Assembly: GCF_014697125.1 (NCBI RefSeq) | Contig: NZ_JACJRG010000006.1 | Location: forward strand, 1-64,000 | Direction: 5' to 3' | DNA: 64,000 nt | DNA from: Anabaena minutissima FACHB-250 | GTDB taxonomy: Bacteria; Cyanobacteriota; Cyanobacteriia; Cyanobacteriales; Nostocaceae | Shown: positions 45,910-55,294 of the stretch, in pieces | Layout of the letters: each line of letters begins with the position of its first letter | Numbering within the stretch: the first letter of the stretch is position 1 | Made by a program: the position numbers and the translations under genes | Notes under the pieces: model-generated | What the model was told of the DNA's origin: nothing | Databases searched by the model: none | Seen by the model: only the letters and a program-made list of their open reading frames with translations

Positions 45910-47262
45910 ATGCTCACACAGGATATTCGCAATTCGCTCATCGATATTGCTGACTTAAACCAGCTGAAATGGGATTTAAATCAGTCGCCACCTGTGGATG
46001 TGGGAGAATATATTGCACAATTGCCCGAAAAAAAGCGTGCGATCGCTTTTCGTTTGCTCAACAAAGATCAAGCAATTGATGTATTTGAATATTTACCAAC
46101 AGAGGTTCAGGAAGAACTCATCAATTCTCTACATGATACTCAAGTGGTGCAACTTGTAGAAGCGATGAGTCCTGATGAACGGGCAGAATTATTTGATGAA
46201 TTGCCTGCTGTAGTCATTAAACGGTTATTACGAGAGCTGAGTCCAGAACAACGGCAAGCAACTGCAACTATTCTCGGTTATCCCGAAGGCACAGCCGGGC
46301 GAATCATGACTACAGAATATGTGCGGTTGCGGGAAGGATTGACTGTAGGTGAAGCCCTCAGCAAGATTCGTCGTCAAGATGAAGACAAAGAAACCATTTA
46401 CTATGCTTACGTTACAGACGATAACCGTAAGCTAGGGCGGGTTGTGTCATTGCGACAGTTGTTGTTTACCTTCCCGGAAGTTTTGATTCGAGATATTGCT
46501 AGCGATCGCGTCATTAAGGTAAGAACTGATACACCCCAAGAAGAAGTCGCCCAAATTATGAAACGCTATGACTTAATCGCTATCCCTGTGGTTGACAAGG
46601 AGGAGCGATTAGTCGGTATTATTACGATTGATGATGTAGTCGATGTTTTAGAAGAAGAAGCGACAGAAGACTTCCAAAGATTGGCAGGTGCTAGCGGTGA
46701 TGAAGATACTTTGTCATCTCCCCAAGTGACTATGCGTAAGCGTTTGCCCTGGTTGTTAGGGATTATGGCTCTATATATTGGTGCAGCCAGTGCGATCGCG
46801 CCATTTCAATCGGTAATTGCGGCTGTGCCAGTATTAGCGGTAATTATGCCTATATTTTCTAATACAGGTGGTACTGTGGGCATTCAATCACTCACAGTTA
46901 CTATCCGAGGTTTGGGGGTGGGGGAAGTCACACCCAAAGATACTATGAAAATTCTCCGTAAGGAAATTTTGGCAGGTTTAGGTACAGCAGTAGTTTTAGC
47001 TATAACGATGTTTGCCCTTTCGCTAATTTGGGCTAAACCCCAAGAGAGATGGGTCGCTTTAATTGCCGGAGTGGTCATGGCAACTAATACAATGGTAGCT
47101 GTAACCCTTGGGACTCTGCTGCCAATGGCTTTAAAACGCCTAAAGCTAGACCCTGCCCTCATGAGCGGCCCCTTAGTCACCACTATGCTTGATACAATTG
47201 GGTTTTTAACTTTCCTCAGTATGATTTCTGTAGCTTTGAAAGTTTTTAATTTACCAACTTAG
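45910..47262 (+). CDS. mgtE: Magnesium transporter MgtE
   Basis: 450 residues. N-terminal helical Mg2+-sensing domain (about 20-130; EVQEELINSL, MSPDERAELFDELP), two CBS domains (about 135-255; IMTTEYVRLREGLTVGEAL and YDLIAIPVVDKEERLVGIITIDDVVDV), then five membrane spans with the family pore motif PVLAVIMPIFSNTGGTVGIQSLTVTIRGL (read as MPIFSNTGGTVGIQS). Gates Mg2+ entry by cytosolic Mg2+. The leader may form a regulatory hairpin. Confidence 0.95.
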   Translation: MLTQDIRNSLIDIADLNQLKWDLNQSPPVDVGEYIAQLPEKKRAIAFRLLNKDQAIDVFEYLPTEVQEELINSLHDTQVVQLVEAMSPDERAELFDELPAVVIKRLLRELSPEQRQATATILGYPEGTAGRIMTTEYVRLREGLTVGEALSKIRRQDEDKETIYYAYVTDDNRKLGRVVSLRQLLFTFPEVLIRDIASDRVIKVRTDTPQEEVAQIMKRYDLIAIPVVDKEERLVGIITIDDVVDVLEEEATEDFQRLAGASGDEDTLSSPQVTMRKRLPWLLGIMALYIGAASAIAPFQSVIAAVPVLAVIMPIFSNTGGTVGIQSLTVTIRGLGVGEVTPKDTMKILRKEILAGLGTAVVLAITMFALSLIWAKPQERWVALIAGVVMATNTMVAVTLGTLLPMALKRLKLDPALMSGPLVTTMLDTIGFLTFLSMISVALKVFNLPT

Positions 47263-47268
47263 GAGACA

Positions 47269-47454
47269 TACGGTGTACACACAAGTCTGATCACCTTATC
47301 CCGTATCGTTTTGATCCCCCCTAACCCCTTGAAACCACCCTGTAACCCCCCTTGAAAAAGGAGGGAACTAGAATCAAAGTCCCCCTTAAAAAGGGGGATT
47401 TAGGGGGATCAAGCCACATTTAGCACCTAGCACTCCAGATGTGTGTACACCGTA
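47269..47454. mobile_element. MITE with 15-bp perfect terminal inverted repeats
   Basis: TACGGTGTACACACA at 47269-47283 and its exact complement at 47440-47454 bound 186 bases. CTTAGGAGACA (47258-47268) abuts the left end and CTTAGGAGGCA (47456-47466) lies one base beyond the right end, a likely target duplication with one mismatch. Inside, GATCCCCCCTAA / TTAGGGGGATC form a second inverted pair. No coding frame. Confidence 0.8.
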
Positions 47455-47528
47455 GCTTAGGAGGCAGAGGGCAGGGAGAGTAGGACAACATAAGCCATGC
47501 CCAATGCCCTCCTTAATTTTGAATTGAT

Positions 47529-48533
47529 ATGCCTACATCTACTTGGAATCGTCATCACGTCCTGTCTTTAGCTGACTTCACGGCTGCTGAATACGATATC
47601 GTTTTACAAACTGCTGCTAGTTTTCGAGAGGTGTTATCACGACGGACAAAGAAAGTACCAACTTTGCAAGGACAGGTGGTGGCGAATTTATTTTTTGAAC
47701 CATCTACCCGCACTCGCAGCAGTTTTGAAATCGCTGCTAAACGCCTGAGTGCAGATACGCTCAACTTTTCGGCTGCGACTTCTTCCATGACTAAAGGCGA
47801 GACAATTCTCGACACAGCGAAAACTTATTTGGCGATGGGAACTGATATTATGGTGATCCGCCATAAAGAGGCCGGAGTACCAAATGCGATCGCGGATGAA
47901 ATGGATCGTTTAGGTGTAAAAGTTAGCGTCCTCAATGCTGGCGATGGACAACATGAGCATCCTTCCCAAGCATTGCTAGATTTATTTACAATTTGTAGTC
48001 TAATTGATCCAGCTAATCCCCGACTGGAACTATTAAAGGATAAGAAAATTGCGATCGTAGGAGATATTTTACATTCTCGTGTCGCCCGTTCCAATATTTG
48101 GAGTTTAATCGCCAGTGGTGCGGAAGTACATCTAGCTGCACCACCAACTTTATTACCTAAGTTCTTTGGTGAGTATATCTATGCAGAAGGAATAGAAGTA
48201 CCTCCAGGTAAACTATTCATTCATTGGCAGTTAGAACCGGCTTTAGAAAATGCTGATTTTGTCATGACGTTGCGTTTGCAAAAAGAACGTATGACCGCCC
48301 ATTTACTGCCGAGTTTGCGAGAATATCATCAGTTATTTGGGATTACCCGCGCTAAGTTACAACTGTGTCAGCCTCATGTCAAAGTTTTACATCCGGGGCC
48401 AGTTAATCGGGGTGTGGAAATCAGTTCTGATTTAATGGATGACCCGGAATTTAGTTTGATTCAGTCACAGGTGACAAGCGGTGTAGCTGTGCGGATGGCG
48501 TTGTTGTATTTGTTGGGTAGCGGTAAGACGTAA
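47529..48533 (+). CDS. pyrB: Aspartate carbamoyltransferase, catalytic subunit
   Basis: 334 residues. It joins carbamoyl phosphate and aspartate in the second step of pyrimidine synthesis. The carbamoyl-phosphate motif [19 protein letters not shown], the 80s loop [11 protein letters not shown] and [17 protein letters not shown] are seen, with [12 protein letters not shown] at the C-terminus. It is normal in length and shows no anomaly. STRR-like ACTCAGG repeats follow. Confidence 0.96.
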   Translation: MPTSTWNRHHVLSLADFTAAEYDIVLQTAASFREVLSRRTKKVPTLQGQVVANLFFEPSTRTRSSFEIAAKRLSADTLNFSAATSSMTKGETILDTAKTYLAMGTDIMVIRHKEAGVPNAIADEMDRLGVKVSVLNAGDGQHEHPSQALLDLFTICSLIDPANPRLELLKDKKIAIVGDILHSRVARSNIWSLIASGAEVHLAAPPTLLPKFFGEYIYAEGIEVPPGKLFIHWQLEPALENADFVMTLRLQKERMTAHLLPSLREYHQLFGITRAKLQLCQPHVKVLHPGPVNRGVEISSDLMDDPEFSLIQSQVTSGVAVRMALLYLLGSGKT

Positions 48534-48565
48534 TCAATTCAAAATTCAAAATTAAAGAATTATTT

Positions 48566-48633
48566 ACTCAGGACTCAGGACTCAGGACTCAGGACTCAGT
48601 ACTCAGGACTCAGGACTCAGGACTCAGCACTCA
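48566..48633. repeat. STRR variant tract (ACTCAGG)
   Basis: About nine tandem ACTCAGG heptamers in the gap between convergent pyrB and the injection-system genes. The last units encode the final residues of the minus-strand DUF6760-type gene. Confidence 0.85.
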
Positions 48634-48827
48634 TCCGCTTTGATTTTACCGATTTCTCCGACCCAACGACGGCGATCGCGATGTTCTAAAGTGAGAATAT
48701 CTGATAAACTCCAGTGGAAATGAAAAGCAATACAGGCTACCTCCTCATCTAACATTTCTGAGGGGTAGCCAACTATTCCCCCGCTAAAGCTAACTCCACT
48801 TGAAACTGATTCTGACATTGGGGACAC
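48624..48827 (-). CDS. DUF6760-type small protein of the contractile injection system
   Basis: Up to 67 residues; the conserved core is GYPSEMLDEEVACIAFHFHWSLSDILTLEHRDRRRWVGEI (read as HFHWSLSDIL and LEHRDRRRWV), a small helical protein found in phage-tail-like operons. The start is unclear. ATG 48827 overlaps the previous gene by 55 bases in another frame, while the conserved part begins near 48770 just after that gene's stop, where only a non-standard codon (ATA or GTT) is in frame. The last residues (DEC) come from the STRR tract. Confidence 0.6.
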   Translation of the reverse strand: MSPMSESVSSGVSFSGGIVGYPSEMLDEEVACIAFHFHWSLSDILTLEHRDRRRWVGEIGKIKADEC

Positions 48828-49150
48828 TGCACGGGAATGTAAGTATCACCTTGCTGATTAATGCGATTATAAAACTCTCGTAAATACGCCAAATCTTTAG
48901 AAAAAAGATTTTCCAATAAATCAGGAGTTATTTCTGTTAAATTACCCAATTTTGTGATGACTCTTGATAACATCACAATCACTCTATACCCAGAATTATC
49001 TTGAGCAGCGCGGTTTTTCTGCACTATAATTTCATCTTTAGCTGTAGCCAGACGCATCACACCATGACGATGTAAATTACCCTCTGCATCTACTAAACCT
49101 CTGGGTAAAATAAAATCAAATTCTGTTTGAATAATATAGTCATTAGTCAT
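48773..49150 (-). CDS. Contractile tail assembly-type protein with zinc-ribbon-like tail
   Basis: 125 residues. The first 98 (FDFILPRGLVDAEGNLHRHGVMRLATAKDEI, VMLSRVITKLGNL, LFSKDLAYLREFYNRIN) match the adjacent upstream paralogue. The extra C-terminus adds a CPQC pair, half a zinc ribbon. Proteins of this type accompany tail tube genes in phage-like particles and probably assist tube or tape-measure assembly, similar to the Mu gp41 group. That role is inferred. Confidence 0.72.
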   Translation of the reverse strand: MTNDYIIQTEFDFILPRGLVDAEGNLHRHGVMRLATAKDEIIVQKNRAAQDNSGYRVIVMLSRVITKLGNLTEITPDLLENLFSKDLAYLREFYNRINQQGDTYIPVQCPQCQNQFQVELALAGE

Positions 49151-49235
49151 AAATTTAATTTATTAAATATTAATAGAAACTCCATACAATAGTATTGAAA
49201 AAAAGCTTGAAAAGTTCTATTCCTCATTCTTAAGA

Positions 49236-49532
49236 TTATTGCTCTTCTAATTCATTAATCTGGCGATAAAATTGCTGTAAATAACTTAAATCGCAGGCGA
49301 AAAAGTTTTCGACTACCGCAGGTGTAACTTCGTCTAAAGCACCTAAACGAGTAATCACACGAGATAAAATAATCACGGTAGCATAAGCCGGATTTAATTT
49401 TACACGGGGGTCACGTAACGGTACAATTTCATCAATGGCTCTAGATAAACGCATTACTCCTTTACGGTGTAAATTCCCATCCTCATCAAGATAACCTTTA
49501 GGTAAAGTAAATTCAAACTCAGTTTGTAACAT
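49236..49532 (-). CDS. Contractile tail assembly-type protein, short paralogue
   Basis: 98 residues, paralogous to the next gene downstream: FEFTLPKGYLDEDGNLHRKGVMRLSRAIDEI and VIILSRVITRLGALDEVTP, ending DLSYLQQFYRQINELEEQ. It lacks the CPQC tail. A gap of 85 bases separates the two. It is part of the minus-strand tube-sheath operon. Confidence 0.72.
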   Translation of the reverse strand: MLQTEFEFTLPKGYLDEDGNLHRKGVMRLSRAIDEIVPLRDPRVKLNPAYATVIILSRVITRLGALDEVTPAVVENFFACDLSYLQQFYRQINELEEQ

Positions 49533-49559
49533 TCAATATTAAACTCAAAAGCATAAAAA

Positions 49560-50051
49560 TTAACTGACTTTAACTCGTTTCAATTCTTCAACGACTACTT
49601 CTATCTCTTCAATTTCATGTTCACTACCATCAGCTTTAACATCAGAAATTATATAACTACTAGGCCAGGCATTTTTAAATTCTAATCTGAACTTTTCTTC
49701 AGCCGCTTGGTTGTAAAGCACTAAAGAACCATCGCGTCTTTGCTCACTCCAATTTCCTTCTTGGATAGCAGTTAACCAATTCCACATAGTCATAGAAATA
49801 GTTAAGCCACGGCGTAAAATTATGTTGGAATAAGTTATATTACCAGGAATTTTAGTGCGGACAATGCGACCATTAGCATTTCCGGCTTTACCCCAAGTTT
49901 GAGGTGTAACTTCTGATATTTCTATGACTTCTTGTGTAGTTTTAAACCCTTGACATTCCATAAAGTAGCCATCGATAGGTTCTTGGCTACCTGCAAGTTT
50001 TAATTCTAAATAAAAACGGCTATTAGTCAGGATTTCTGGAAAATCCGCCAT
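49560..50051 (-). CDS. Phage-tail tube-type protein (T4 gp19-like) of the injection system
   Basis: 163 residues. The gp19-like pattern is seen: SRFYLELKLAGSQEPIDGYFMECQGFKTTQEV (read as GYFMECQGF), then ITYSNIILRRGLT and FKNAWPSSYIISDVKADGSEHEIEEIEVVVEEL (read as AWPSSYIISDVKADGSE). These are the usual marks of Afp5/gp54-type tube-initiator or tube proteins. It probably joins the tube to the baseplate. One of three tube-type genes in a row. Confidence 0.85.
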   Translation of the reverse strand: MADFPEILTNSRFYLELKLAGSQEPIDGYFMECQGFKTTQEVIEISEVTPQTWGKAGNANGRIVRTKIPGNITYSNIILRRGLTISMTMWNWLTAIQEGNWSEQRRDGSLVLYNQAAEEKFRLEFKNAWPSSYIISDVKADGSEHEIEEIEVVVEELKRVKVS

Positions 50052-50151
50052 GATTAATTACCTCTAATTAGTTTGTAGAGAGGACTGAAGTCCTCTCTGC
50101 GAGACGCTCCGCGTAGCTTGCTTCCTCGGAGGGGTACACTACAAACTTTTT

Positions 50152-50616
50152 TTACTTTTTGCGTACAAAATAGGTGAAGCCTACCGTAACTGTTTCTGTG
50201 AGTAAATCACCAGAACCGGCTGAAAAATCACTTGTTGCGTAGCTAGTAGGAAAGACATCTGTGAATTCGTACTGAACTTTTTCTTGTTCACCATCATAAA
50301 TAGAGATTTTTCCTAATTTACGATTTTTACGTCCCTCAGCTTTACCTCCTGAAAGAGCTTCAGCATGACATTTGTTATACCAGTCCAGTAATTGTTTAGA
50401 TTCAGCAGTTGCTACACATTCGATGGTAATCTCTGAACATTCTACGCCACCAATGGTAGCTTGTGTTTGAGTTTTGCCATCTTTGGTAACACCGATAGGT
50501 GCGTCTCCACCAGCAACTACCATTTTCATTTGCATCCCACTAATTTTTTGAATTAAAATCTCAGTAAGTCCATCGGCTTCCCAGTAGAACTTGGCGTTAG
50601 AAATAAACTCTGGCAT
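50152..50616 (-). CDS. Phage-tail tube-type protein of the injection system
   Basis: 154 residues: NAKFYWEADGLTEILIQKISGM at the start, central TIECVATAESKQLLDWYNKC, and VFPTSYATSDFSAGSGDLLTETVTVGFTYFV (read as VFPTSYATSDFSAG) at the end. It has the gp19-like tube layout and is similar to its upstream neighbour. The gap before the 49560-50051 gene carries the AGAGAGGACTGAAGTCCTCT palindromic repeat at about 50080-50100. Confidence 0.85.
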   Translation of the reverse strand: MPEFISNAKFYWEADGLTEILIQKISGMQMKMVVAGGDAPIGVTKDGKTQTQATIGGVECSEITIECVATAESKQLLDWYNKCHAEALSGGKAEGRKNRKLGKISIYDGEQEKVQYEFTDVFPTSYATSDFSAGSGDLLTETVTVGFTYFVRKK

Positions 50617-50681
50617 AAATTAAATCTCCCAAAATAATTTCAGAATGGTTTGGATGAATCAGCTAGATTTTATGGTCAAAT

Positions 50682-51170
50682 TCATGTTTTTCTGTTCATG
50701 TTTTCGCAAGTTAATGTATAAGTTTCTTCAATATAGTCATTACCATTTACGTCTAAATCCCCGATTTTATATTCAGAAGGCCAAGCTTCTTTTAACTCCC
50801 AACGCATTACCTCTTTTCCATCAGTATCATAGGCAGTAATAGAACCTGTTTTTTTACCTTCTGCCCATTTACCTTCACCCTTTTCGGTTTTAGGCATACA
50901 CTTTTTAAACCAATCATACATTTTCTTGCTAGTGCTATCACTATCACCACTCATGAGGGTTGTCACCTCAATTGTGAATAGTCCTTCAAAACCAGCAGAG
51001 TTAATTTGTCGAACAGTAGTGCCACCTTTAGTAGACATTAAAGGTTTATCTTGACCTTTGACTTTAGCTTCAAATTTGACACCACCAACTTTGCTAAAAG
51101 CCATATCGGTCATGCCATCTATTTCAAAGTAAAAGTTACTGGCGGCAATTGGTTTCAGTTCGCTGGGCAT
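50682..51170 (-). CDS. Phage-tail tube-type protein (main inner tube candidate)
   Basis: 162 residues: SNFYFEIDGMTDMAFSKVGGVKFEAKV, central FTIEVTTLMSGDSDSTSKKMYDWFKKCMP, and EAWPSEYKIGDLDVNGNDYIEETYTLTCE. It is gp19-like. As the tube gene nearest the sheath gene, it is the best candidate for the main tube (Cis1/Afp1) subunit. A gap with repeats (51171-51368) lies between it and the sheath gene. Confidence 0.85.
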   Translation of the reverse strand: MPSELKPIAASNFYFEIDGMTDMAFSKVGGVKFEAKVKGQDKPLMSTKGGTTVRQINSAGFEGLFTIEVTTLMSGDSDSTSKKMYDWFKKCMPKTEKGEGKWAEGKKTGSITAYDTDGKEVMRWELKEAWPSEYKIGDLDVNGNDYIEETYTLTCENMNRKT

Positions 51171-51368
51171 ATTTGCAACTCCTTAAATTAACAACAGGAT
51201 TTGTTTTTGTATGGTTTTTACTAGCATTTGGTTGGTGGGGTGCGTTAGCCTGCGGCATAACACACCCTACAACTGATCAATTATTCAAAATTCAGTAACA
51301 TATTCAAACTTAGAAACCTTTTAAAATCTAGATTTCTTCAATTTTGAATTTTGAATTTTGAATTAATC

Positions 51369-53039
51369 TTACTGATTAGGAGACCACTGACTAAAGCGGA
51401 AGATAACAAACTCCGCCGGACGTACAGGACAAACACCAACTTCGATATATAAACGACCCAACATCATGGTTTCGTGGGTGTTGATGCTAGCGTCACATTT
51501 GACGTAAAAGGCTTCCGCCGCCGTCGCACCAAATAAAGCACCTTCCCGCCAGAGTCTTTCTAAGAAGTTGCTAACGGTACGGCTGACACGCGCCCATAAA
51601 TCTTGGTCGTTGGGTTCAAATACTACCCACTGAGTACCGAGTTCTACGGACTTTTCAATGTAGCTCATCAAGCGACGGACACTGATATAACGCCATTGCA
51701 CATTGTCTGGTTCTACCAAAGTACGCGCACCCCAGATCCGAATACCTCGGTTGGGGAAGGTGCGGATACAGTTGATACCCAAGGGGTTGAGTAATTCTTG
51801 TTCACGCAGGTTGGTTTCATAAGCTAGACCGATAACACCTCTGGGTGTGTCGTTAGCTGGTGCTTTATAAACGCCGCGTGTTTCATCGGTACGACACCAA
51901 ACGCCCAACATATGACCAGCTGGGGGAACGAGAATTGGTCTACCGCCGTTACGGGGGTTGGGGACTTTAATCCAAGGATAGTAGAGAGCGGCAAATTGCG
52001 ATCGCCTGTTAAATGCGCTCAACCACTGAGCAATATGTTGCGGCTTCACTTGGGTCGGGGGTACAGGCTCACCACCACCTTTGCAGGGGGGTGGGTCTAA
52101 CACTACCATGCGGTTGGGAGCTGTGTTTTCGCACAAGCTGACCATTGTTTCCATAATCCCATGCACCTGATCCAGATCCAAGATGCCATCTTGATAGACG
52201 CGCATCAAGTCAGGACAAGCGATCATGGTCACTTCGTCGATTTCAAAGATACCTTGCATCCCGGTGCGATCGTCTCTTACACCCTGGACATCACGGGGGA
52301 AGCGATCGGGGGTGGAAACCACAGGGGGGGGACTGACTTCATAGAAACCGTTAGCTGGACGGCGAGATAGGGGCTGTCCTGGTGTTTCTAGGTCTATCGC
52401 ACTGACAAATTCTGACCCTTCTAAAGCTGTAACCGCATAAACACCGGCCTCAGCTTGCACTTGGGGGTTCATTGAGAGGTTGTCATACTCTTCTAGCACT
52501 TCCCCATTGCGGCTGATGGTGACTTTAAAAAATTCACCGGTGTTCAGGGGTGCTTCGGCGGCTGGGTCTGCTGGCGGAAGAGGTTCACTTTCGGTAATGA
52601 CGACATTTAATCGCCCTCCCTCTGCGTTAGCATCCTCACCTTCTGCGGCTTTGATCGCCAACTGCAAAGAAGGACGATTCCCTGTGGTACGAATTTTTAG
52701 GGCTGTTTCATCAGCAGATGGTGCTTGTGAACCCGGTAATTTCGTCCCAATGCTAGCTATCCAACAACGTCCGCCACCGTTTAAAAACCAACCATTGACC
52801 GCAAAAGGCAAATAAGCATCAAAATCTGTATAACCGTCAGAACCTTGTTTAGCGTAGTATTCTAGATACTCATTCCACGATGTCACCAACATCGGTTTAA
52901 ATAATTCGGCATCACCGCGTATATCTTCGGTAAAGCCAATAAATCCAGCAATATTTGTACTCACGCCCTCAATGGGACGACTACCTCGATCTACTTCTTC
53001 GACGTAGACCCCAGGAGCAAAGTAATCTAATCTAGGCAT
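51369..53039 (-). CDS. Contractile injection system sheath protein
   Basis: 556 residues. N-terminus YFAPGVYVEEVDRGSRPIEGVSTNIAGFIG is the standard start of sheath proteins. A variable insertion (about 100-230) forms the outer domain. The conserved C-terminus shows YYPWIKVPNP, GVYKAPAN, INCIRTFPNRGIRIWGARTL, RRLMSYIEKSVELGTQWVVFEPND and an ending GVCPVRPAEFVIFRFSQW. It contracts to drive the inner tube. Family relatives are Afp2-4 and the tCIS sheath of Anabaena thylakoids. The ATG at 53039 follows AGGAAA at a distance of 11 bases. Confidence 0.95.
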   Translation of the reverse strand: MPRLDYFAPGVYVEEVDRGSRPIEGVSTNIAGFIGFTEDIRGDAELFKPMLVTSWNEYLEYYAKQGSDGYTDFDAYLPFAVNGWFLNGGGRCWIASIGTKLPGSQAPSADETALKIRTTGNRPSLQLAIKAAEGEDANAEGGRLNVVITESEPLPPADPAAEAPLNTGEFFKVTISRNGEVLEEYDNLSMNPQVQAEAGVYAVTALEGSEFVSAIDLETPGQPLSRRPANGFYEVSPPPVVSTPDRFPRDVQGVRDDRTGMQGIFEIDEVTMIACPDLMRVYQDGILDLDQVHGIMETMVSLCENTAPNRMVVLDPPPCKGGGEPVPPTQVKPQHIAQWLSAFNRRSQFAALYYPWIKVPNPRNGGRPILVPPAGHMLGVWCRTDETRGVYKAPANDTPRGVIGLAYETNLREQELLNPLGINCIRTFPNRGIRIWGARTLVEPDNVQWRYISVRRLMSYIEKSVELGTQWVVFEPNDQDLWARVSRTVSNFLERLWREGALFGATAAEAFYVKCDASINTHETMMLGRLYIEVGVCPVRPAEFVIFRFSQWSPNQ

Positions 53040-53098
53040 AATTAGTCATTTTCCTGTAGTTGCTGAATAACGGTTCTTAGTCCTCTCTATCCATTTGC

Positions 53099-53617
53099 TC
53101 AGTGATGTTTGAGCAAAATTTCCTCATCACGATGAGTTAAAGGATTGCTTTGCAGATTCAAGGGAATTGTCAACGTCACATACAAGGCTGGACGTAATGG
53201 CACACCCAAAGCACTCCACAAAGCCGCAGCATCAATGGGATTAATGGCACAAACGGTCATCGACAGTTCACCGTGACCGCGTAACGCCGGAGCTAGCAAC
53301 TCCTCTTGCAAACAATCGTGATGCAACAGTAGTATTAAGGCTTCTGACAGCAGGCGTTGTTCCCCTAAACTGGTAAAGTCCCAAGCACTCACTAAAAAAG
53401 ACACATCAAACCACCGAGGCGGCGGTAGAGGTTTTATTCCCTGTCTGGTATGTTGCTCTATGTAAACGTTTTCCTGAATGTTGTAACAATACAAATTCAG
53501 TCTGGGGTTTAGATTTTGGCTTATACCAGGGTGGCTAAAATCAATTTGCTCTGTACTAAGCAGAGAAATTCCACCACCTAAAATTTCTGCTAGAGTCTGG
53601 GTAGCAGCTGGAATCAT
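53099..53617 (-). CDS. DUF4255/Pvc16-type tail-terminator protein
   Basis: About 172 residues. Start MIPAATQTLAEILGGGISLLSTEQIDFSHPG is typical of the Pvc16 N-terminal domain, followed by LNLYCYNIQENVYIEQ, FDVSFLVSAWDFTSLGEQRLLSEAL and IDAAALWSALGVPLRPALYVTLTIPL. Pvc16/Afp16 caps and terminates the tube-sheath. The frame is open to GTG 53749, but Met at 53617 opens the conserved domain. It is 59 bases upstream of the sheath gene and probably first in the operon. Confidence 0.82.
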   Translation of the reverse strand: MIPAATQTLAEILGGGISLLSTEQIDFSHPGISQNLNPRLNLYCYNIQENVYIEQHTRQGIKPLPPPRWFDVSFLVSAWDFTSLGEQRLLSEALILLLHHDCLQEELLAPALRGHGELSMTVCAINPIDAAALWSALGVPLRPALYVTLTIPLNLQSNPLTHRDEEILLKHH

Positions 53618-54066
53618 AGGACACAACAGCAGGGTTTCGGAGAATGCCCCCAAACGCCCCAAATCACTTTGATGAGTGTATTTGATGTCACCAAAATGAA
53701 TGTGTGGTTGTTGGGATGTACTTACCAGAGTCCCTGATGCAGACCACAAAGTTGCGACTTTGCTATCTACACTAGGGGAACTTCAGTGCTTGCAGCACAA
53801 AATAAACCTTTAAATGAGGCTGGTTGGTTGATTTATAGTTTTGGGACTAAATGTTTATAGCTTAGAGATCCAGTCCGTTTGAAGTTATTAGACTTTGGTC
53901 GAGATTCTAAATAATTGTTGTAAATTTAAAAAATTTCATACCTGTGGAGTAAGCTAAATCTGTCCGTAGTTATACAGTAAGAGTCACTATTTCTACTACA
54001 GGCAGATAATATCTGTAATGTGGTCAAGTCTGCGATGTTTCTGGCGATTCAACCGGGGAGTAAACG
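53618..54066. other. Divergent promoter region of the injection system and its kinase
   Basis: The region between the DUF4255-type gene (minus) and the histidine kinase gene (plus). It has an AT-rich middle at 53880-53950. Promoters for both directions should lie here, but none can be placed with confidence. No other gene is supported. Confidence 0.4.
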
Positions 54067-55209
54067 ATGAAGGTTGCGACTCAAAAATTCACTGCTCCGA
54101 CACCTCTACCTTCGTCCATGCGAAATCTACCCAATAATTTATCGGTAGTCGATGTTAGCAAGATTTGCCAACTGATTGTGCAACAGTTAGCAACTTTATT
54201 ACCGACTAGGGCTGTATGGACGTTATATCAAAACTTAGATACAGGCAACCGCGAATTTGTGGCACATTCTGCTGCCATAAATAATAGTAGTTTGACATCT
54301 AGCCAATCTCAAATTATTACATATCTGCAACAAGAAAAATGGTTATTAAATGATTTATCTTTTCTGAAAGTAACACAACTAAATTTAGTCAAAGAATATC
54401 AAGTCTATGTTTGCTGTGTAGGAGAGGAGAAGGCGATCGCCTCAGAATACATCTTAATTTGTACAGATGAATTACTCACAACTCAACAGCAACAAGCTTT
54501 TTTAGACAACGCTCAGATTTTGAGTCAATATTTAGCGATGTCTAAAGAGCGATCGCATCACCTAGGACAAATTAATACCTTATCTCAGGCGTGCGGCAAA
54601 ATCGAACATCAACTGCGAAATCCTTTAGCATTAATTAATCTTTACGCTGAAAATCTCCGTTTAGCCTTGCCAGATAATCCTTTACAAGCGCAAGCCTTAG
54701 TAATTCGCCAAACAGTCGATGAGTTGAGTGCTAAGTTAACAGACTTACTATATTACGGACAGAAAGCAAAGCTACATATTCAATTACACAATTTACAAAC
54801 AATTATTGCTGAATGTATCAAATCTTTAGAACCTAGCTTCAAAGAAAAAAATATCACAATATCCTATCCTAATAAAGCTCTCAAGGTGAAAGTTGATAGT
54901 TGGCAGATGAAACAGGTATTTGATAACTTATTGGGCAATGCCATTCATTTTAGCCCACCAGGTGGAACAGTAACCTGTGATTGGCGGATTTATAGAAATG
55001 AAGTATTAATCGAAATTTGCGATCGCGGTTCGGGAATTTCGGAAACAGACTTGAAGCAAATATTTAAACCCTATTATTCTCGGCGAGTCGGTGGTACAGG
55101 ATTAGGACTAGCGATCGCCCAAAAGATTATTCTCGACCACAAAGGCAACTTATGGGCAGAAAATCTCCCCGAAGGCGGCGCACAATTCTCCTTTACTTTA
55201 CCGAGATAA
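54067..55209 (+). CDS. Soluble sensor histidine kinase beside the injection-system operon
   Basis: 380 residues, no membrane span. Residues about 25-155 look like a degenerate GAF-type sensor. His181 lies in the H-box CGKIEHQLRNPLALINLYAEN. The HATPase part has QVFDNLLGNAIHFSPPGG, DRGSGISETDLKQIFKPYYSRRVGGTGLGLAIAQ (read as DRGSGIS and GTGLGLAIAQK). It is followed closely by a LuxR-type regulator and is divergent from the sheath operon, so it probably controls that operon. Start ATG 54067. Confidence 0.9.
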   Translation: MKVATQKFTAPTPLPSSMRNLPNNLSVVDVSKICQLIVQQLATLLPTRAVWTLYQNLDTGNREFVAHSAAINNSSLTSSQSQIITYLQQEKWLLNDLSFLKVTQLNLVKEYQVYVCCVGEEKAIASEYILICTDELLTTQQQQAFLDNAQILSQYLAMSKERSHHLGQINTLSQACGKIEHQLRNPLALINLYAENLRLALPDNPLQAQALVIRQTVDELSAKLTDLLYYGQKAKLHIQLHNLQTIIAECIKSLEPSFKEKNITISYPNKALKVKVDSWQMKQVFDNLLGNAIHFSPPGGTVTCDWRIYRNEVLIEICDRGSGISETDLKQIFKPYYSRRVGGTGLGLAIAQKIILDHKGNLWAENLPEGGAQFSFTLPR

Positions 55210-55294
55210 GGCATTGGGCATTGGTTTAAAATCTCCTCTGCTTCCCTGTCACCCGTCACCTGTCACCTGTCACCTCTCCCCCAGGTCAGCTACC

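Noticed and set aside
48624..53617. Prophage interpretation of tail genes
   Set aside because: There are no capsid, portal, terminase, integrase or lysis genes, and DUF4255 and DUF6760 types point to a contractile injection system.
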